Assembly: GCA_005773145.1 (NCBI GenBank)
Contig: SXHS01000165.1
Location: 1 to 11,453, forward strand
DNA: 11,453 bases
Direction: 5' to 3'
From: Planctomycetaceae bacterium
GTDB lineage: Bacteria; Planctomycetota; Planctomycetia; Pirellulales; Pirellulaceae
Each line of letters opens with the position of its first letter. Within the stretch, counting starts at the first letter, position 1. The notes beneath the pieces were generated by a model that searched no databases, had not been told where the DNA came from, and saw nothing but the letters and a program-made list of their open reading frames with translations. The position numbers and the translations under genes are program-made. Shown here piece after piece: positions 1 to 6,457 of the stretch.

Positions 1-133
1 ACCGGTCATCACCGTCTCTCGGGGTGCCTACCGATCCGACGCAGAACTGGCATGATAGCAAGAACCCCAGACCGCGAAAAGCCGGCTCGTGACTGCTAGC
101 ACCGCGTTGCCGCACCGCCAGCGATGATTGCTC

Positions 134-162
134 TTGAAGCTATCGTAAATCTTGAGTATACC
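134..162 (+). promoter_or_regulatory. Candidate sigma-70-like promoter for the plus-strand gene
   Basis: TTGAAG at 134-139 and TATACC at 157-162 are separated by 17 nt, each matching 4 of 6 consensus bases. It would place transcription start near 170, some 80 nt before the GTG start at 253. This is only a pattern match; such matches arise by chance, and planctomycete promoters are poorly characterised. The rest of 1-252 shows no gene or RNA I can support. Confidence 0.28.
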
Positions 163-240
163 TCGGGGCGCTGGACGCGATGTTGGTCCAAGATTCGGGA
201 TCCAAAGTATCATCATTGCCTGTTTCAATGTGGCGCCGTC

Positions 241-246
241 AGGAGG
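241..246 (+). promoter_or_regulatory. Ribosome binding site fixing a GTG start
   Basis: A perfect AGGAGG lies 6 nt upstream of GTG at 253. It decides the start of the large plus-strand gene: the open frame runs upstream to an ATG at 124, but the protein family homology begins only at the GTG and no comparable ribosome binding site precedes the ATG. Confidence 0.75.
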
Positions 247-252
247 ACGATC

Positions 253-2925
253 GTGGCAATTCTTGACCTGTATGTGGAACAATTCGGTCTGTGGTCCGAC
301 TTGCGTTTGGCTGGATTCTGTGGATCTTTGAATGTGATCCATGGCCATAGCGGTCCCGATAAACTGGCTATGATGCAGTTTGTACGCTGGCTCCTTTACG
401 GCACTCGGCCCGGTGCCGATCGGCGCTACACGTCGGCGATGTCGACGCCGGCCAGTGGTTCCATGACCGTGTTGCAGGATGGGCGCAAATGGACGATCAC
501 GCGCCGCGACGACGGTATCTCACCGTCGCGACTGAGCGTCGAGCCCGCCGATACTGGCGTGTCAACTCAGGATCAGGTGCGGCGACTGTCATGTGGCGTG
601 GACGAAGCAACATTCGACCGCATTTTCGCCTTGAGTCTGGGTGAGCCGGTTGACATGTCGGGGCTGGTCCGCCACGCACAGTCGCAGGGCTTTGACTTTA
701 CGGGACGGACGCAGTCGCATCCGCAACGCGCAATGCTGATCGCACGCCTGGAAGAGGCCCAACGCGAGCGCGAGCGACTTGGTTTGACATTGGAGCGACG
801 AGAACACCTGCGAGCCCGCGCGGAGCAGTTGCGAGATGAGTTGCGCCGACTGCACGATGTCAGTCGCCGCGAGGCCGATCATGAGTTGTTGGCACGCCGA
901 GACCTCGACCGAGAAATCAGCCTGCTAGAAGAGGACATTGAACGAGATCGCCAAGACCTGCAGGAGATCGAAGCCAAGATTGCGCGGCGGCGTACCCGAC
1001 TGGCCGATGTCCGCCAGGCGCTGCGTCAAGCCGAGAGCTGGGAAGTGGAACGCCGTGCAACGCGATTGCGACAATTCGAGATCTATCAGCAGCGTTGGCG
1101 TGTGGCGCTCGAAGAGATCCGTGCCTGCATCCATCAATGGGAAACGGATCCAACCTGGAATCAAGACTCGCGACCATCCCTTCGGTATTGGTCGGAAATC
1201 GGCTACGGATTCGATTCGCTGAACTCCGCTTGGCAAGCACCGCGAAACTGGCGGGAAGCGGGGCGTCTGGAGACGGATGGTCACGCGGAAGAGTGGCGGC
1301 AATTGAGGCATTGCGAAGCGGCGCTCCAGCAATTGGTCGAGGGGGCCGCCCGACGCGTGAATGAGTACCGGCAGGATCTTGAGGCCGCGCGACGTGGCGA
1401 ACTTCACTTCTATCCGGAGGGTGAGCGAGGCCCGCTCTCACTGAATGCGCTGGTTGAACGCTACCTGGACCACCATGACGCCATTCCTCGCCTGATCGGT
1501 GTGAACCGCACGCACCTGAACCTTGTATCGGGCAGTGTCCGGTATGACGACATGCAGCGCGCTGACGATCTAACGGATGAGCGGTGGTTGGGGCAACTAA
1601 TCCGACAGCGTCAATCCATCCTGGATGAGCTGGACGACATGGAGAGAAGTCTGCGAGTACTGTTGGATCGCCGCGGGGAATGGATGGGTTCCCGAGGTCG
1701 CTTGGATGTTTCGCGCGTCGACGTGGTCAATCGTGAGTTGCACGAAGTGGAACGGCTGTTGGCACACACCGACGACCTGGACCGGCTGTCGCGCGAGATT
1801 GAATCCCTGCAGCGTGAATTGTCGGCACTACAACCGGAGTCGAATCAAAGTACCGTCATGCAGGAAGCCTCGCACTGGCTCAGCCGCATGACCCGAGGCC
1901 GCTTCAATGCCATGACGATCGATCGTGATACGGTGGCCTGGGTTCAAGAGGCCCACGGTCAATCGCTGATGCTTGACAATGCGGGGCTTGGCACTCGGCA
2001 GCGTGCGTATCTGGCCCTCTGCATGGCGCTCGTCCGAGCCTATCGCCAGCGTGGCGTGGACCTGCCCATGATTGTCAGCGATGCGTTCATCAACGGGGAC
2101 TCTGAGAGCGCCCGCCACATGGCCGAAGCGCTCAATGACTTCGCCGTGCAGAATAACCCCTTGATTCTGCTCACCGGCTACGAAGATGCGTTGCAGTTAT
2201 TTCCCGGCCAGGACGTGCGGTATTTCGACCTTGAGCAGTACAATCGTCAACTGCAATATCGGGAACGTCGACCGACCGGTGAAGTGGCTGCGACAAGTCG
2301 AAGCAAGGAATTTCAGCCCATGTCGCGGACACATTCCCACCCCGTTTGGGATGACGCGGTAGCCCGCCGAGCTGAGCGGCCGCGTGCCGTCGAGCCGACC
2401 AACACGCATGATAGGGAGCCCTTAACGTCCGAGCGTACGCCGCGACGACGTTCCCAGGCATCAGCCCGCGAGGTGTCTCCCGGCGGGCCTGTCTACTACG
2501 TGCATCCGAATGACCCCGTGGCCGATGCGCCTTCCATCGGTCCGCGCTCGGCGGAACGTCTGGCCGAGGTGGCGATCTACACAGTTGGCGATTTCCTGGC
2601 CGCCGACGCCGACCAATTGGCCAGCCGTCTTAAGTATCGTCGCATCACCGGCGAAACGATTCGCCAGTGGCAAGCCCAGGCACTACTGGTGTGCAGCGTG
2701 CCGGAGTTGCGGGGGCTGGACGCGCAGCTGTTGGTTGCCTGCGACGTGCTGCGGCCCGAACAGTTGGCCGATGCGGATTCCGTTGATTTGGACCGACGCG
2801 TGCAGGCCTATCTGAATACCAACGAGGGCAAGCGACTCGTGCGCGGGAGCAAGGTCCCCGACTCGGCTCGGGTGGCGAGCTGGATTCAGCGAGCTCAGAT
2901 TTCGCGATCCCATCGGGCCGCGTAA
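253..2925 (+). CDS. SMC/YhaN-like coiled-coil protein with degenerate ATPase motifs and C-terminal DUF4332-like helix-hairpin-helix domain
   Basis: An 890-aa protein starting at GTG 253 (AGGAGG six bases upstream). The N-terminus aligns without gaps to the first strand and P-loop of YhaN/SbcC-type ATPases: LNVI then GHSGPDKLA at residues 31-39, where an intact protein has GPNEAGKST. Long Glu/Arg-rich heptad-like coiled coils fill about 160-277, 344-382 and 447-527. The C-terminal ATPase half follows, with AGLGT (577-581) in place of the LSxGT signature, IVSDA (607-611) in place of the Walker B LDD, and TGY where the H-loop His is expected. An Arg/Pro/Ser-rich linker (about 680-750) leads to a domain with helix-hairpin-helix spacing (SIGPRSAERLAE) and a LRGLDAQLLVACDV segment typical of DUF4332 as I remember it. 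I infer a DNA-associated structural protein that may not hydrolyse ATP. It converges on the BMC operon with 23 nt between stop codons, and nothing ties it to the compartment. Function unknown. Confidence 0.85.
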   Translation: MAILDLYVEQFGLWSDLRLAGFCGSLNVIHGHSGPDKLAMMQFVRWLLYGTRPGADRRYTSAMSTPASGSMTVLQDGRKWTITRRDDGISPSRLSVEPADTGVSTQDQVRRLSCGVDEATFDRIFALSLGEPVDMSGLVRHAQSQGFDFTGRTQSHPQRAMLIARLEEAQRERERLGLTLERREHLRARAEQLRDELRRLHDVSRREADHELLARRDLDREISLLEEDIERDRQDLQEIEAKIARRRTRLADVRQALRQAESWEVERRATRLRQFEIYQQRWRVALEEIRACIHQWETDPTWNQDSRPSLRYWSEIGYGFDSLNSAWQAPRNWREAGRLETDGHAEEWRQLRHCEAALQQLVEGAARRVNEYRQDLEAARRGELHFYPEGERGPLSLNALVERYLDHHDAIPRLIGVNRTHLNLVSGSVRYDDMQRADDLTDERWLGQLIRQRQSILDELDDMERSLRVLLDRRGEWMGSRGRLDVSRVDVVNRELHEVERLLAHTDDLDRLSREIESLQRELSALQPESNQSTVMQEASHWLSRMTRGRFNAMTIDRDTVAWVQEAHGQSLMLDNAGLGTRQRAYLALCMALVRAYRQRGVDLPMIVSDAFINGDSESARHMAEALNDFAVQNNPLILLTGYEDALQLFPGQDVRYFDLEQYNRQLQYRERRPTGEVAATSRSKEFQPMSRTHSHPVWDDAVARRAERPRAVEPTNTHDREPLTSERTPRRRSQASAREVSPGGPVYYVHPNDPVADAPSIGPRSAERLAEVAIYTVGDFLAADADQLASRLKYRRITGETIRQWQAQALLVCSVPELRGLDAQLLVACDVLRPEQLADADSVDLDRRVQAYLNTNEGKRLVRGSKVPDSARVASWIQRAQISRSHRAA

Positions 2926-2948
2926 ACCGCTGTCTGGAAACGGACGAC

Positions 2949-3887
2949 CTATCCCTTCAGCCTTTTGAGGACTGTCTGCAAGGTCTGACGCAGCACCAGC
3001 GCGCTGTTGCGCAGGCCCTGCGTTTCTTTCGGCCACAGAGGAATTTCGTGACGAGCGAGGATACCCTTTCGACCGAGCACCGTCGGTACGGACAGGGCCA
3101 CCTGGCGGATGTCGTAGCAACCATCCTGGACGCTGGATACCGGTAGCACCCGTCGCTGGTCCAACGTGATCGCGTCCACACAATCGCGAATTGCGATACC
3201 CACGGCGAAGCCCGCTCCACCCTTGCCGCGGATGACTTCGGCCCCCGATCCCTGCGTGCGAGTGAAAACGGCCTGGGCCCGTTGCGGCGACCAACCTGGG
3301 AATTTTTCAAGGGCCAACGAGCCAATCGTAGCGCTGGACCAGATCGGCACCATGCTGTCCCCATGTTCTCCGAGTATTAGTGCGCCAACTTGGGTTGGGG
3401 CAACCTCCAGCTGCTGCGCGATCAAACTGCGAAAACGTATGGTATCCAGCTGCGTTCCCAAACCCATGACCTGGTGCGCGGGTAGGCTCAGCCGTTCGGT
3501 GGCCAAGTAAGTCAGAATGTCCACAGGGTTCGAGACAACATGCACGATTGCGGTCGATCGGTAGCCGACCTTCTCGATCTCCGACAAAATCGAGAGAAAA
3601 AGATCCACGTTGCGATTGATCAAGTCCAAGCGACTCTCGTCGGGCTTGCGCCGCAATCCGGCTGTGATGCAGATAATATCACTGTCGGGAATCTGTTCGT
3701 AGCCGCCGGCCACAATGCGTTGATCGGTCGTGCTGGGGCCACCATGCAACAGGTCGAGCGCCTGACCTTCAGCGGATGCCGGATTGGCGTCGATCAACGC
3801 CATCTCGCGGACAGAACCGCTGAACTGCAGGGCGTACGCAGCGCAGGAGCCGACCAGTCCGCCGCCGCCAATGATACTAATCTTCAT
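2949..3887 (-). CDS. L-lactate/malate dehydrogenase family protein, last gene of the BMC operon
   Basis: A 312-aa NAD-dependent 2-hydroxyacid dehydrogenase of usual family length. The Rossmann motif GGGGLVGS is at residues 7-14, with D33 ending strand 2 for the NAD ribose. Catalytic equivalents are present: substrate-loop R86, N120 in SNPVDILTY, D148 and R151 in LDTIRFR, and H175 in GEHGDS. The specificity loop AGLRRKPDESR (76-86) is mixed: R80 sits where LDHs have Gln and MDHs have Arg, but E84 resembles the LDH form and NPVDILTY is LDH-like. In the PVM pathway it is proposed to recycle NAD+/NADH between lactate and pyruvate; a malate or other 2-hydroxyacid role cannot be excluded. No encapsulation peptide is evident. 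The ATG is preceded by TAAGGA with 10 nt spacing, whose TAA is contributed by the neighbouring repeat element. Confidence 0.9.
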   Translation of the reverse strand: MKISIIGGGGLVGSCAAYALQFSGSVREMALIDANPASAEGQALDLLHGGPSTTDQRIVAGGYEQIPDSDIICITAGLRRKPDESRLDLINRNVDLFLSILSEIEKVGYRSTAIVHVVSNPVDILTYLATERLSLPAHQVMGLGTQLDTIRFRSLIAQQLEVAPTQVGALILGEHGDSMVPIWSSATIGSLALEKFPGWSPQRAQAVFTRTQGSGAEVIRGKGGAGFAVGIAIRDCVDAITLDQRRVLPVSSVQDGCYDIRQVALSVPTVLGRKGILARHEIPLWPKETQGLRNSALVLRQTLQTVLKRLKG

Positions 3888-3900
3888 AGCCGTTTATTCC

Positions 3901-3930
3901 TTAGTTCGGGTTTCTACTTAGTTCGGGTTT
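3901..3930. repeat. Tandem partial repeat of the element tip
   Basis: TTAGTTCGGGTTT occurs at 3901-3913 and again at 3918-3930, separated by CTAC. The first copy is only the outer tip of the inverted repeat; the second continues into the full 26-bp end. It could be a duplicated end or the scar of a second, mostly lost insertion. On the minus strand its outer TAA forms part of the TAAGGA ribosome binding site of the LDH-family gene. Confidence 0.7.
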
Positions 3931-3946
3931 GGCAGATTTAGGGCAC
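3921..3946 (+). repeat. Left terminal inverted repeat of the MITE-like element
   Basis: This 26-bp end differs from the reverse complement of 4150-4175 at two positions. It is followed by ATATTGAAGTTGG (3948-3960), which is also shared with the third copy at 5088-5127. Confidence 0.75.
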
Positions 3947-4149
3947 GATATTGAAGTTGGCCAACAGCGGCTTTCCGGGTAAAAAACAGGGAAAGCTAAT
4001 AACGTTTCTTGTTGGCCACCTTCGCGGGATTTTCGTGGAAAACCAATTTAATTCAGTGCGCCCGCAACCCCCACTGGGGAATAATATGGGCCAGACGCTC
4101 AACAACTTCGCTTCCCTTGTTGGATCGGTCATACTGCATCACAAAAATG

Positions 4150-4175
4150 GTGCCCTAAATCTACAAAACCCGAAC
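4150..4175 (-). repeat. Right terminal inverted repeat of the MITE-like element
   Basis: The reverse complement of the left end at 24 of 26 positions. It abuts the TTA at 4176-4178 that encodes the TAA stop of the aldolase gene, so the insertion left the aldolase reading frame complete. Confidence 0.75.
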
Positions 4176-5069
4176 TTAGCGATTAGCTTTTAATAGGTCC
4201 ATCACGCGATCCGTAATGGCCTGGATCATCTGTTCGTTGGGAGCGGAGGTCTGCGGTATTCCAGCGGGTGACGGTGAGCCACCCGGCGCGGCGCTACCGG
4301 CACTCGTGGAATCCATGGAAGGTGGGGTGAACGCGCGTGGCTGCACGCCGGACTCGCGCCAACTGTCCTGAAAGATCGCGTTGGCACAGATATCGCAATT
4401 CTCGTATTCCGGCGTGAGTCGTGGATCCGCGAAACCCCATTGTTTCTTCAGGTCCAATAATTCACGTTCTTGGGACTCGTTGAAATAGTTCACCCGTCCG
4501 AGGGAACGAGCCAGCATCAAGATGCGGCAATAAGCGTCGAGAATCTCCGTCCACCAATAGGCCCGCTCGACATCTTCGCCATAGCTGACCGTGCCATGAT
4601 TGGCCAGAATGATGACGTTCGTTTTGCTGACGAAGGGGAGGATCGTGTCGGCAAACGCCTGTCCCCCTGGTGTTTCGTAGCGGGTGATGGGGACATCTCC
4701 CAGGAATACCTCAACCTCGGGGAGAACGCACTGCGGGATCGGTTCACGGGCCACTGCAAAAGCGGTCGCATGGGGCGGATGGCAGTGCACCACGCTGCGC
4801 ACATCGGGACGTTGGCGATAAATCTCCAGGTGTAGCAAGGCCTCGCTGGAACGTTTCTTGCGCCCTGCGATCTGCTTGCCTTGCATGTCAACGGTGGCGA
4901 TATCGTCCGGCTTCAGAAACCCCTTGGAATGCATCGTGGGCGTGCAGAGCACCTCGTTGTCGCTGAGCCGCACGGTGATGTTGCCGTCGTTGGCCGCCGC
5001 AAACCCCTTGTTATAGAGGCGACGTCCAATTTCGCAGATATCCTGCTTGATCTTGTGTGCATTCACCAT
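4176..5069 (-). CDS. Class II sugar-phosphate aldolase (L-fuculose/L-rhamnulose-1-phosphate type) with C-terminal encapsulation peptide
   Basis: A 297-aa class II aldolase/adducin-family enzyme that should cleave L-fuculose-1-P or L-rhamnulose-1-P to DHAP and L-lactaldehyde. Visible features: N-terminal GFAAANDGNITVR (22-34), catalytic Glu in SSE (E76, as E73 of FucA), Zn ligands H95 and H97 in HCHPPH and H158 in ANHG. A CDIC cysteine pair (225-228) follows the fold. A Pro/Ser/Gly-rich linker (about 244-277) then leads to an amphipathic helix at 278-297, the architecture of a C-terminal encapsulation peptide. By position it is the gene I recall as pvmN. Start choice: AAGG at 5079-5082 is 9 nt from ATG 5069, but only 3 nt from ATG 5075; a TTG at 5078 is unlikely. 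The stop codon is the target triplet of the adjoining MITE-like element, and a 40-bp element copy lies just upstream of the gene. Confidence 0.93.
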   Translation of the reverse strand: MVNAHKIKQDICEIGRRLYNKGFAAANDGNITVRLSDNEVLCTPTMHSKGFLKPDDIATVDMQGKQIAGRKKRSSEALLHLEIYRQRPDVRSVVHCHPPHATAFAVAREPIPQCVLPEVEVFLGDVPITRYETPGGQAFADTILPFVSKTNVIILANHGTVSYGEDVERAYWWTEILDAYCRILMLARSLGRVNYFNESQERELLDLKKQWGFADPRLTPEYENCDICANAIFQDSWRESGVQPRAFTPPSMDSTSAGSAAPGGSPSPAGIPQTSAPNEQMIQAITDRVMDLLKANR

Positions 5070-5087
5070 ATTCATCAACCTTCATCA

Positions 5088-5127
5088 GTTCGGATTTTGC
5101 AGATTTAGGGCACTATATTGAAGTTGG
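5088..5127 (+). repeat. Third copy of the element end, overlapping the 3' end of a BMC-P gene
   Basis: Matches 3921-3960 at 37 of 40 positions and in the same orientation: the 26-bp end plus 14 nt of element interior. It is preceded by TCA (5085-5087), another TNA triplet. No matching right end is nearby, so this is a truncated remnant. Read on the minus strand it encodes residues 94-99 (NFNIVP) and the TAA stop of the upstream BMC-P protein. With the copies at 3921 and 4150 it brackets the aldolase gene. Confidence 0.8.
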
Positions 5128-5404
5128 ATAGATCCAGTCGATCCAAAATGCCCGCGTTGTAGGCGTCGACTGGTTTGATGGCGGGGGCGAACGGCAAGGC
5201 CGCCTCGCGGCCCTCGCTAATCATGATCCGGTGCCCCGCCGCAGCCCCCAACTGGTCGTAAACCACGATCGTGTCCGGTCCGAGGACCTTTTCGCCACGC
5301 AATTGCGCCAAGGAGAGGGGCTCTACCATCAGAAGCCGTGCGCCCTGCATGCTGGGATGCTGTCGATTCAGCGTGATCGTACCAACCACATTGCCAATAC
5401 GCAT
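5105..5404 (-). CDS. BMC-P pentameric vertex protein (EutN/CcmL family), third copy in the operon
   Basis: A 99-aa shell protein that should form pentamers capping the vertices of the compartment. EutN/CcmL hallmarks: N-terminal MRIGNVVGTI, LLMVEPL at 24-30, then VVYDQLGAAAGHRIMIS (47-63), the family's conserved VD-x-GAG-x-G stretch, and AGILDRLD near the end. It follows the RpiB-like gene with a 14-nt gap; AAGGA overlaps that gene's stop region about 11 nt from the ATG. By position it is the protein I recall as PvmM. Odd point: the last six residues and the stop codon are encoded by a copy of a dispersed repeat (5088-5127), so the tail may be acquired. Confidence 0.93.
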   Translation of the reverse strand: MRIGNVVGTITLNRQHPSMQGARLLMVEPLSLAQLRGEKVLGPDTIVVYDQLGAAAGHRIMISEGREAALPFAPAIKPVDAYNAGILDRLDLSNFNIVP

Positions 5405-5418
5405 GGTGTCAATCGTCC

Positions 5419-6150
5419 TTACGAATGGAGACCGGTCATGGGTGTGTTAGGTGTCGCGAGCAGCTCGGGGACCGTTTGCCCCTGGCAGTTCCACAAAAGT
5501 TGGGCGGCTGCGGCCAGTCGTGCCAGCGTCGCTGGTCGGTCGGGCCACACCAAAACATTCGCAGCCAAGGAACGCAGGGTTGCGTCCAGCGTCTGCCCCT
5601 CCAGCGGCGCGATCGCGCGCAAGTTGGGTTGGCGGTTCGCAGTGCAAACGGCCACGGCCGGCTCCGATGTGACCACCACGGTACATCGATCGTTCCCCCG
5701 CGCGTGCTGAACCATCCGCTCGATCAACGCGGGCACAGTTGGATTCATTTCGCCGATGACCTGCAGCCCGCTACGTTGCCAGGCACGTGTCCATGAGGCG
5801 GGGCAGTTGGAGTTCCAGATCAAGATGGTCGGACCCGTGGTGCGCACGTCCCGAGCTTGTTCTGCTGACTGGGGGTGAGCGACGCCTTGTGCGGACTCGG
5901 TATGCGCGATCGTGATGCGGCGACGCCGTAGCTCGTCTCGTACGGCCGGGGTGACGACGGTGGCCGGGTGCAGTATCACGCGGCGAATTTCATCGAGCGA
6001 TTCGGGCAGCTGCCGCAGGCTCAGCAAACGCGTATTGATAGCCCAGTCACCGGTGGATGCCGGAGGAATTGCGGGCCGCGATGCCGTTTCCGCGATCCGG
6101 CGGATCACTTCCACGACGATCGACTCAATGTCCAATTGCTGATTGCTCAT
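5419..6150 (-). CDS. BMC-associated protein of unknown function: N-terminal encapsulation-type helix plus degenerate RpiB-like domain
   Basis: A 243-aa protein. Residues 5-22 form an amphipathic helix (I8, I11/V12, V15/I16, I19) followed by a Pro/Ala-rich linker, like the encapsulation peptides of its neighbours. Residues 58-81, with TPAVRDELRRRRITI, resemble the short ITPSAR-ELL element seen near the N-terminus of EutT-type BMC proteins. Residues about 107-235 align, from my memory of RpiB/LacAB sequences, with the ribose-5-phosphate isomerase B fold: VVVT (158-161), TAN-x-x-P-x-LRA (170-179), then LAANVLVWPDR (195-205) against NNANILVLPGR of RpiB. The catalytic Cys of the RpiB CGTG motif is Thr161 here, and the SHN His is replaced, so isomerase activity is unlikely. 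It lies 13 nt after one BMC-P gene and 14 nt before another. I infer a lumenal structural, scaffold or ligand-binding role; function is unproven. Confidence 0.85.
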   Translation of the reverse strand: MSNQQLDIESIVVEVIRRIAETASRPAIPPASTGDWAINTRLLSLRQLPESLDEIRRVILHPATVVTPAVRDELRRRRITIAHTESAQGVAHPQSAEQARDVRTTGPTILIWNSNCPASWTRAWQRSGLQVIGEMNPTVPALIERMVQHARGNDRCTVVVTSEPAVAVCTANRQPNLRAIAPLEGQTLDATLRSLAANVLVWPDRPATLARLAAAAQLLWNCQGQTVPELLATPNTPMTGLHS

Positions 6151-6163
6151 AGTCTATCATTCA

Positions 6164-6424
6164 TCAATCATCACAAATGCCGATCGCAGCCCACCGTATG
6201 GGAGATGTCTCTCCTCCGACCAGCGTGCGGGCGAATAGGCCGTCGCTGGTAATCATCACACGTTCCCCCTTACCGGCGCCGACGGCGTCGACCACGATTT
6301 GCGGATCGCCATCCGGGGACACACCATCGGCCAAGTACGCCTGCACGACCAGCAGCTTTTGGCCCACCAAGGTGGGATGCTTTTGGCTGGCGACCGCCGT
6401 TCCTATCACACGCGCTGTTTGCAT
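6164..6424 (-). CDS. BMC-P pentameric vertex protein (EutN/CcmL family), second copy
   Basis: An 86-aa EutN/CcmL-family pentamer protein, the shortest of the three. It reads MQTARVIGTAVASQKHPTLV at the start, then LLVVQAYL, then IVVDAVGAGKGERVMIT (about 43-59), and ends in AAIGICDD with almost no tail. Start: ATG at 6424 has AAGG upstream with a 6-nt spacer; the TTG one codon earlier is not needed. It sits 33 nt after the aldehyde dehydrogenase and 13 nt before the RpiB-like gene. By position it is the protein I recall as PvmK. Three divergent BMC-P genes in one operon are usual for this locus type and suggest non-equivalent vertices, which is inference. Confidence 0.93.
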   Translation of the reverse strand: MQTARVIGTAVASQKHPTLVGQKLLVVQAYLADGVSPDGDPQIVVDAVGAGKGERVMITSDGLFARTLVGGETSPIRWAAIGICDD

Positions 6425-6457
6425 CAAACACCTTGCCTTCGCGGTCCGGATTGCGGA

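Larger units (their letters stand above)
3904..4175. mobile_element. MITE-like non-autonomous element at the aldolase stop codon
   Basis: A 272-bp AT-richer stretch without a supported gene has inverted ends: 3921-3946 and 4150-4175 match as inverted repeats at 24 of 26 positions (tip GTTCGGGTTT, inner AGATTTAGGGCAC). The left tip occurs twice in tandem: GTTCGGGTTT at 3904-3913 and 3921-3930, each preceded by TTA. Direct TTA triplets flank the whole (3901-3903 and 4176-4178), consistent with a 3-bp target duplication; the right-hand TTA is also the aldolase stop (TAA on the minus strand). A TNA target would suit mobilisation by an IS5-type transposase, but no transposase is here to confirm that. 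The short frames inside (64 and 80 codons) resemble nothing. In the operon mRNA the two ends could pair into a long stem. Confidence 0.72.

Noticed and set aside
80..87. AGCCGGCT palindrome as an operator or terminator stem
   Set aside because: It is an isolated 8-bp palindrome without a loop, T-tract or repeat elsewhere in the window; chance in GC-rich DNA.
124..252. Upstream in-frame extension of the plus-strand gene to an ATG at 124
   Set aside because: The 43 extra residues have no family character, while AGGAGG six bases before GTG 253 and the start of ATPase-fold similarity at that GTG fix the start there.
28..348. 106-codon minus-strand frame
   Set aside because: It overlaps the start of the plus-strand gene, has no recognisable domain and no ribosome binding site.
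2926..2948. Bidirectional terminator between the convergent genes
   Set aside because: The 23-nt gap has no convincing stem followed by a T-tract on either strand.
3938..4193. 64- and 80-codon frames within the MITE-like element as small genes
   Set aside because: They overlap on opposite strands, are bounded by the inverted ends, lack ribosome binding sites and match no known protein.
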